A stretch of DNA of 9,069 nucleotides, taken from the NCBI GenBank assembly GCA_016764835.1, contig JAESRD010000231.1:1-9069 (forward strand). Direction: 5' to 3'. A program made the translations under genes and the position numbers. The stretch's first letter is position 1. Each line of letters begins with the position of its first letter. This stretch comes from Paracoccaceae bacterium (GTDB lineage Bacteria > Pseudomonadota > Alphaproteobacteria > Rhodobacterales > Rhodobacteraceae). The notes below the pieces were generated by a model that saw nothing but the letters and a program-made list of their open reading frames with translations, was not told where the DNA came from and made no database searches. Positions 7,347 through 9,069 of the stretch are shown one piece after another.

Positions 7347-8372
7347 ATGATGGGAAAATCTGTCACGCGTCTCAAAGATATTGCGCTGCAAACCGGCTTT
7401 TCTGTCAACACTGTCAGCTTGGCGCTGCGCGATAGCCCGCGCATAACCAAAGATACCAGAGAGCTGATCACCAAAGCCGCGAACGAGCTGAACTATCTGC
7501 CAAATCAGGTGGCGCAGTCGCTCGTCCGCCAAGAAACCCGCTCTATTGGCCTGATCCTGACCGACCTGACAAACCCGGTGCTCACAGCCGTGGCCCAAGC
7601 GGTGGAGCTAGAGCTGTCAAAGCGCGGCTACACCACATTGTTTGCCACCTCGAACCATAATATCGACATTGAACAACAGATGATCGAAACGTTTCGGGCG
7701 CGGCGTGCTGACGGCATGTTGATCTTCCCCTGCAACCACCAAGAGTTGGACCATATCCGCACATTGCGGGCGCGCAACTACCCTGTTGTGCTGCTTGTCG
7801 CTGACCCGCAGGCCAGTATTGACGCGGTATGCATTCATGAAAAGGTCGGCGCTTATAAGGCGGTTAAGCACTTGATAGATATGGGACATCGCAAGATCGG
7901 GTTGATAGACAATGCCTCAGACCGGGGTAATTCGGCCAAGCCTGACGGCTATGCTATGGCGCTAAGCGAGGCCGGTATCGAGCTTGATCCGCGCATGATG
8001 GTTGAACCCAGAGATGCCTCTGTCGAGGCCGGATATCTGGCAATTGAGCGGCTCTTGGCCGCGCAGACCGGGGCCACGGCAGTCTTTGCGGCCAATGATT
8101 CTCTGGCGCTCGGGGCGCTGCGCTATTGCGCCAAATTTGGCGTTAAAGTGCCCGAGACCCTGGCGATTATTGGCTTTGATAATATCGAGTTTGGTGAGTT
8201 TGCCATAACCCCAATTTCAACTATTAATTACGAGATTGAGCGGATCAGTGCCCTAGCGATTGACCGGGTTCTGGAGCTGATCGACTGCCCGGATGAGCTG
8301 CCAGAGCCCCGCACAACCCAGATCGAACCCGATCTGGTGATCCGCGAAAGCACCGACAAACGGCTGGCCTAG
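7347..8372 (+). CDS. LacI-family transcriptional regulator
   Basis: This 341-residue DNA-binding regulator has the usual LacI length. The N-terminal helix-turn-helix (about 7-30) reads LKDIALQTGFSVNTVSLALR, and the hinge helix is in YLPNQVAQSLVRQ. A periplasmic-binding-protein-like effector domain runs from IGLILTDLTNP to the end, with AANDSLALGAL (near 248-258) and IIGFDNIEFGEFAITPIST. The family typically binds a palindromic operator as a dimer and responds to a sugar or related metabolite; effector and operator cannot be read here. In the recognition helix, VSLAL replaces the common VSRAL, a variant I recall from other family members. The start is at 7347 or, by ribosome-site spacing, 7350. 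It converges with a minus-strand MFS transporter and shares stop-codon bases with it. Control of that transporter is plausible but unproven. Confidence 0.93.
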   Translation: MMGKSVTRLKDIALQTGFSVNTVSLALRDSPRITKDTRELITKAANELNYLPNQVAQSLVRQETRSIGLILTDLTNPVLTAVAQAVELELSKRGYTTLFATSNHNIDIEQQMIETFRARRADGMLIFPCNHQELDHIRTLRARNYPVVLLVADPQASIDAVCIHEKVGAYKAVKHLIDMGHRKIGLIDNASDRGNSAKPDGYAMALSEAGIELDPRMMVEPRDASVEAGYLAIERLLAAQTGATAVFAANDSLALGALRYCAKFGVKVPETLAIIGFDNIEFGEFAITPISTINYEIERISALAIDRVLELIDCPDELPEPRTTQIEPDLVIRESTDKRLA

Positions 8373-9069
8373 TCCTGCCCTACCCCTGATGGCATGATCT
8401 TGAGCGACCAAATGATAAGCCCAGCAACGCCTGCCGACAGCAGGGCCACACCGCCAAAGGCGTGAACGCCAACATAGTCAAACAGCAAACCGAAACTTAA
8501 AACCGCCAGCACAGAGGCGCCCTGTTGCATGACGCCAAACAAGCTTTGCGCTTCTGCTGACACGCTTTCATCGGTGCGGTTGGCGATAAAATAGAGGCAC
8601 CCTAAGTAAGAAAAGGTGAAGGTCACGCCTTGCATAAGCTGCAACGGGAAGAGCAGCCAGACTGGCGGCGATGCCGCCATAATAAGCCAACGGATACAGG
8701 CGGCAAAGCTGGCGATGAGCACCAATTGCCGGGCGCCAAACCAGTTTTGCAAACGGGCCCAGCTGAACATTACCGCCGCTTCAGCCGCAGCCCCCACGGC
8801 AATAAGCGCGCCAATAGTGCCTGCTGAAATGCCTTGGTTCTTCCAGACAATGGCCGAAAAAGTGTTCATTACCATATGGGTAGAAAAAATGAGCGCGCCG
8901 CCTATCAACGGCAACAACACCCAAAGCCCCAGCGACGACCGCAGTTTAGTTGACAATATAGCACCGGTAGGGACCGCGGTCTCAACCTCTCGTGGGGCGC
9001 GCATTTTGGGCAGCAACACTGAATTTAGGGCGCGCAAAGCAGACATAGCCACCAAGAGCCAGAGGAAGA
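8369..9069 (-). CDS. MFS transporter, HcaT-like, C-terminal part
   Basis: The frame reads from the window end down to a TAG at 8371-8369. It stays open through 9069, so the N-terminus is outside; the TTG at 9055 is not a believable start because coding continues upstream (FLWL). The visible 232 or so residues begin at the end of what is probably helix 6, then a charged cytoplasmic loop (about LPKMRAPREVETAV), then helices 7-12. The segments WKNQGISAGTIGALIAVG, AAEAAVMF and LQLMQGVTFTFSYLGCLYF resemble the MFS_1-like group that includes the 3-phenylpropionate permease HcaT and relatives. It sits in the inner membrane and is probably a proton symporter. The substrate is unknown, and the HcaT resemblance does not fix it. 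It ends head-on against the LacI-family gene. Confidence 0.88.
   Translation of the reverse strand, partial: FLWLLVAMSALRALNSVLLPKMRAPREVETAVPTGAILSTKLRSSLGLWVLLPLIGGALIFSTHMVMNTFSAIVWKNQGISAGTIGALIAVGAAAEAAVMFSWARLQNWFGARQLVLIASFAACIRWLIMAASPPVWLLFPLQLMQGVTFTFSYLGCLYFIANRTDESVSAEAQSLFGVMQQGASVLAVLSFGLLFDYVGVHAFGGVALLSAGVAGLIIWSLKIMPSGVGQD

Noticed and set aside
1..9069. tRNA, rRNA, CRISPR, insertion-sequence or prophage content
   Set aside because: No cloverleaf, spaced repeat array, transposase motif, terminal inverted repeats or integrase were seen on reading both strands; the window is almost fully explained by core metabolic genes and a regulator-transporter pair.

Overview
The window is ordinary core-metabolism DNA from an alphaproteobacterium. 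It looks most like the Rhodobacterales, judged from the N-terminal sequence style of the 2-oxoglutarate dehydrogenase E1 and E2 proteins and from the gene order sucD-sucA-sucB-(small protein)-(MAPEG protein)-lpdA. That placement rests on recalled family features, not on a search. The DNA is moderately GC-rich by eye, and base composition looks even across the plus-strand genes, so nothing marks an island or a recent insertion.

Bases 1-7222 carry the TCA-cycle block on the plus strand. First comes the 3' part of sucD (succinyl-CoA synthetase alpha, start outside the window). A gap of 294 bases with strong inverted repeats follows, then sucA (E1) and sucB (E2, 4 nt after sucA). A perfect 10-bp hairpin lies just after sucB. 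Next are a 73-residue Cys-containing small protein and a four-helix MAPEG-family membrane protein joined by an ATGA overlap, then lpdA (E3) 18 nt further on. SucA, SucB and LpdA are the three components of the 2-oxoglutarate dehydrogenase complex, which turns 2-oxoglutarate, CoA and NAD+ into succinyl-CoA, CO2 and NADH. SucCD then converts succinyl-CoA to succinate with nucleotide triphosphate formation. LpdA may also serve other 2-oxoacid dehydrogenases. The catalytic residues of the three dehydrogenase components are all present. SucD keeps its phosphorylated His but has an unusual Leu just before its RSGT loop.

Bases 7223-9069 are a separate unit. A short spacer with inverted repeats leads into a LacI-family regulator on the plus strand. 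It converges tail-to-tail on a minus-strand MFS transporter of the HcaT-like (3-phenylpropionate permease) type, cut by the window end. The two genes share the palindromic CTAG that supplies both stop codons. The effector and the transported substrate cannot be read from the sequence.

I found no tRNA, rRNA, CRISPR array, insertion sequence, attachment site or origin, and no convincing new biological system. The points most worth a second look are the two small genes nested between sucB and lpdA, the alternative hairpins between sucD and sucA, and the SucD substitution.
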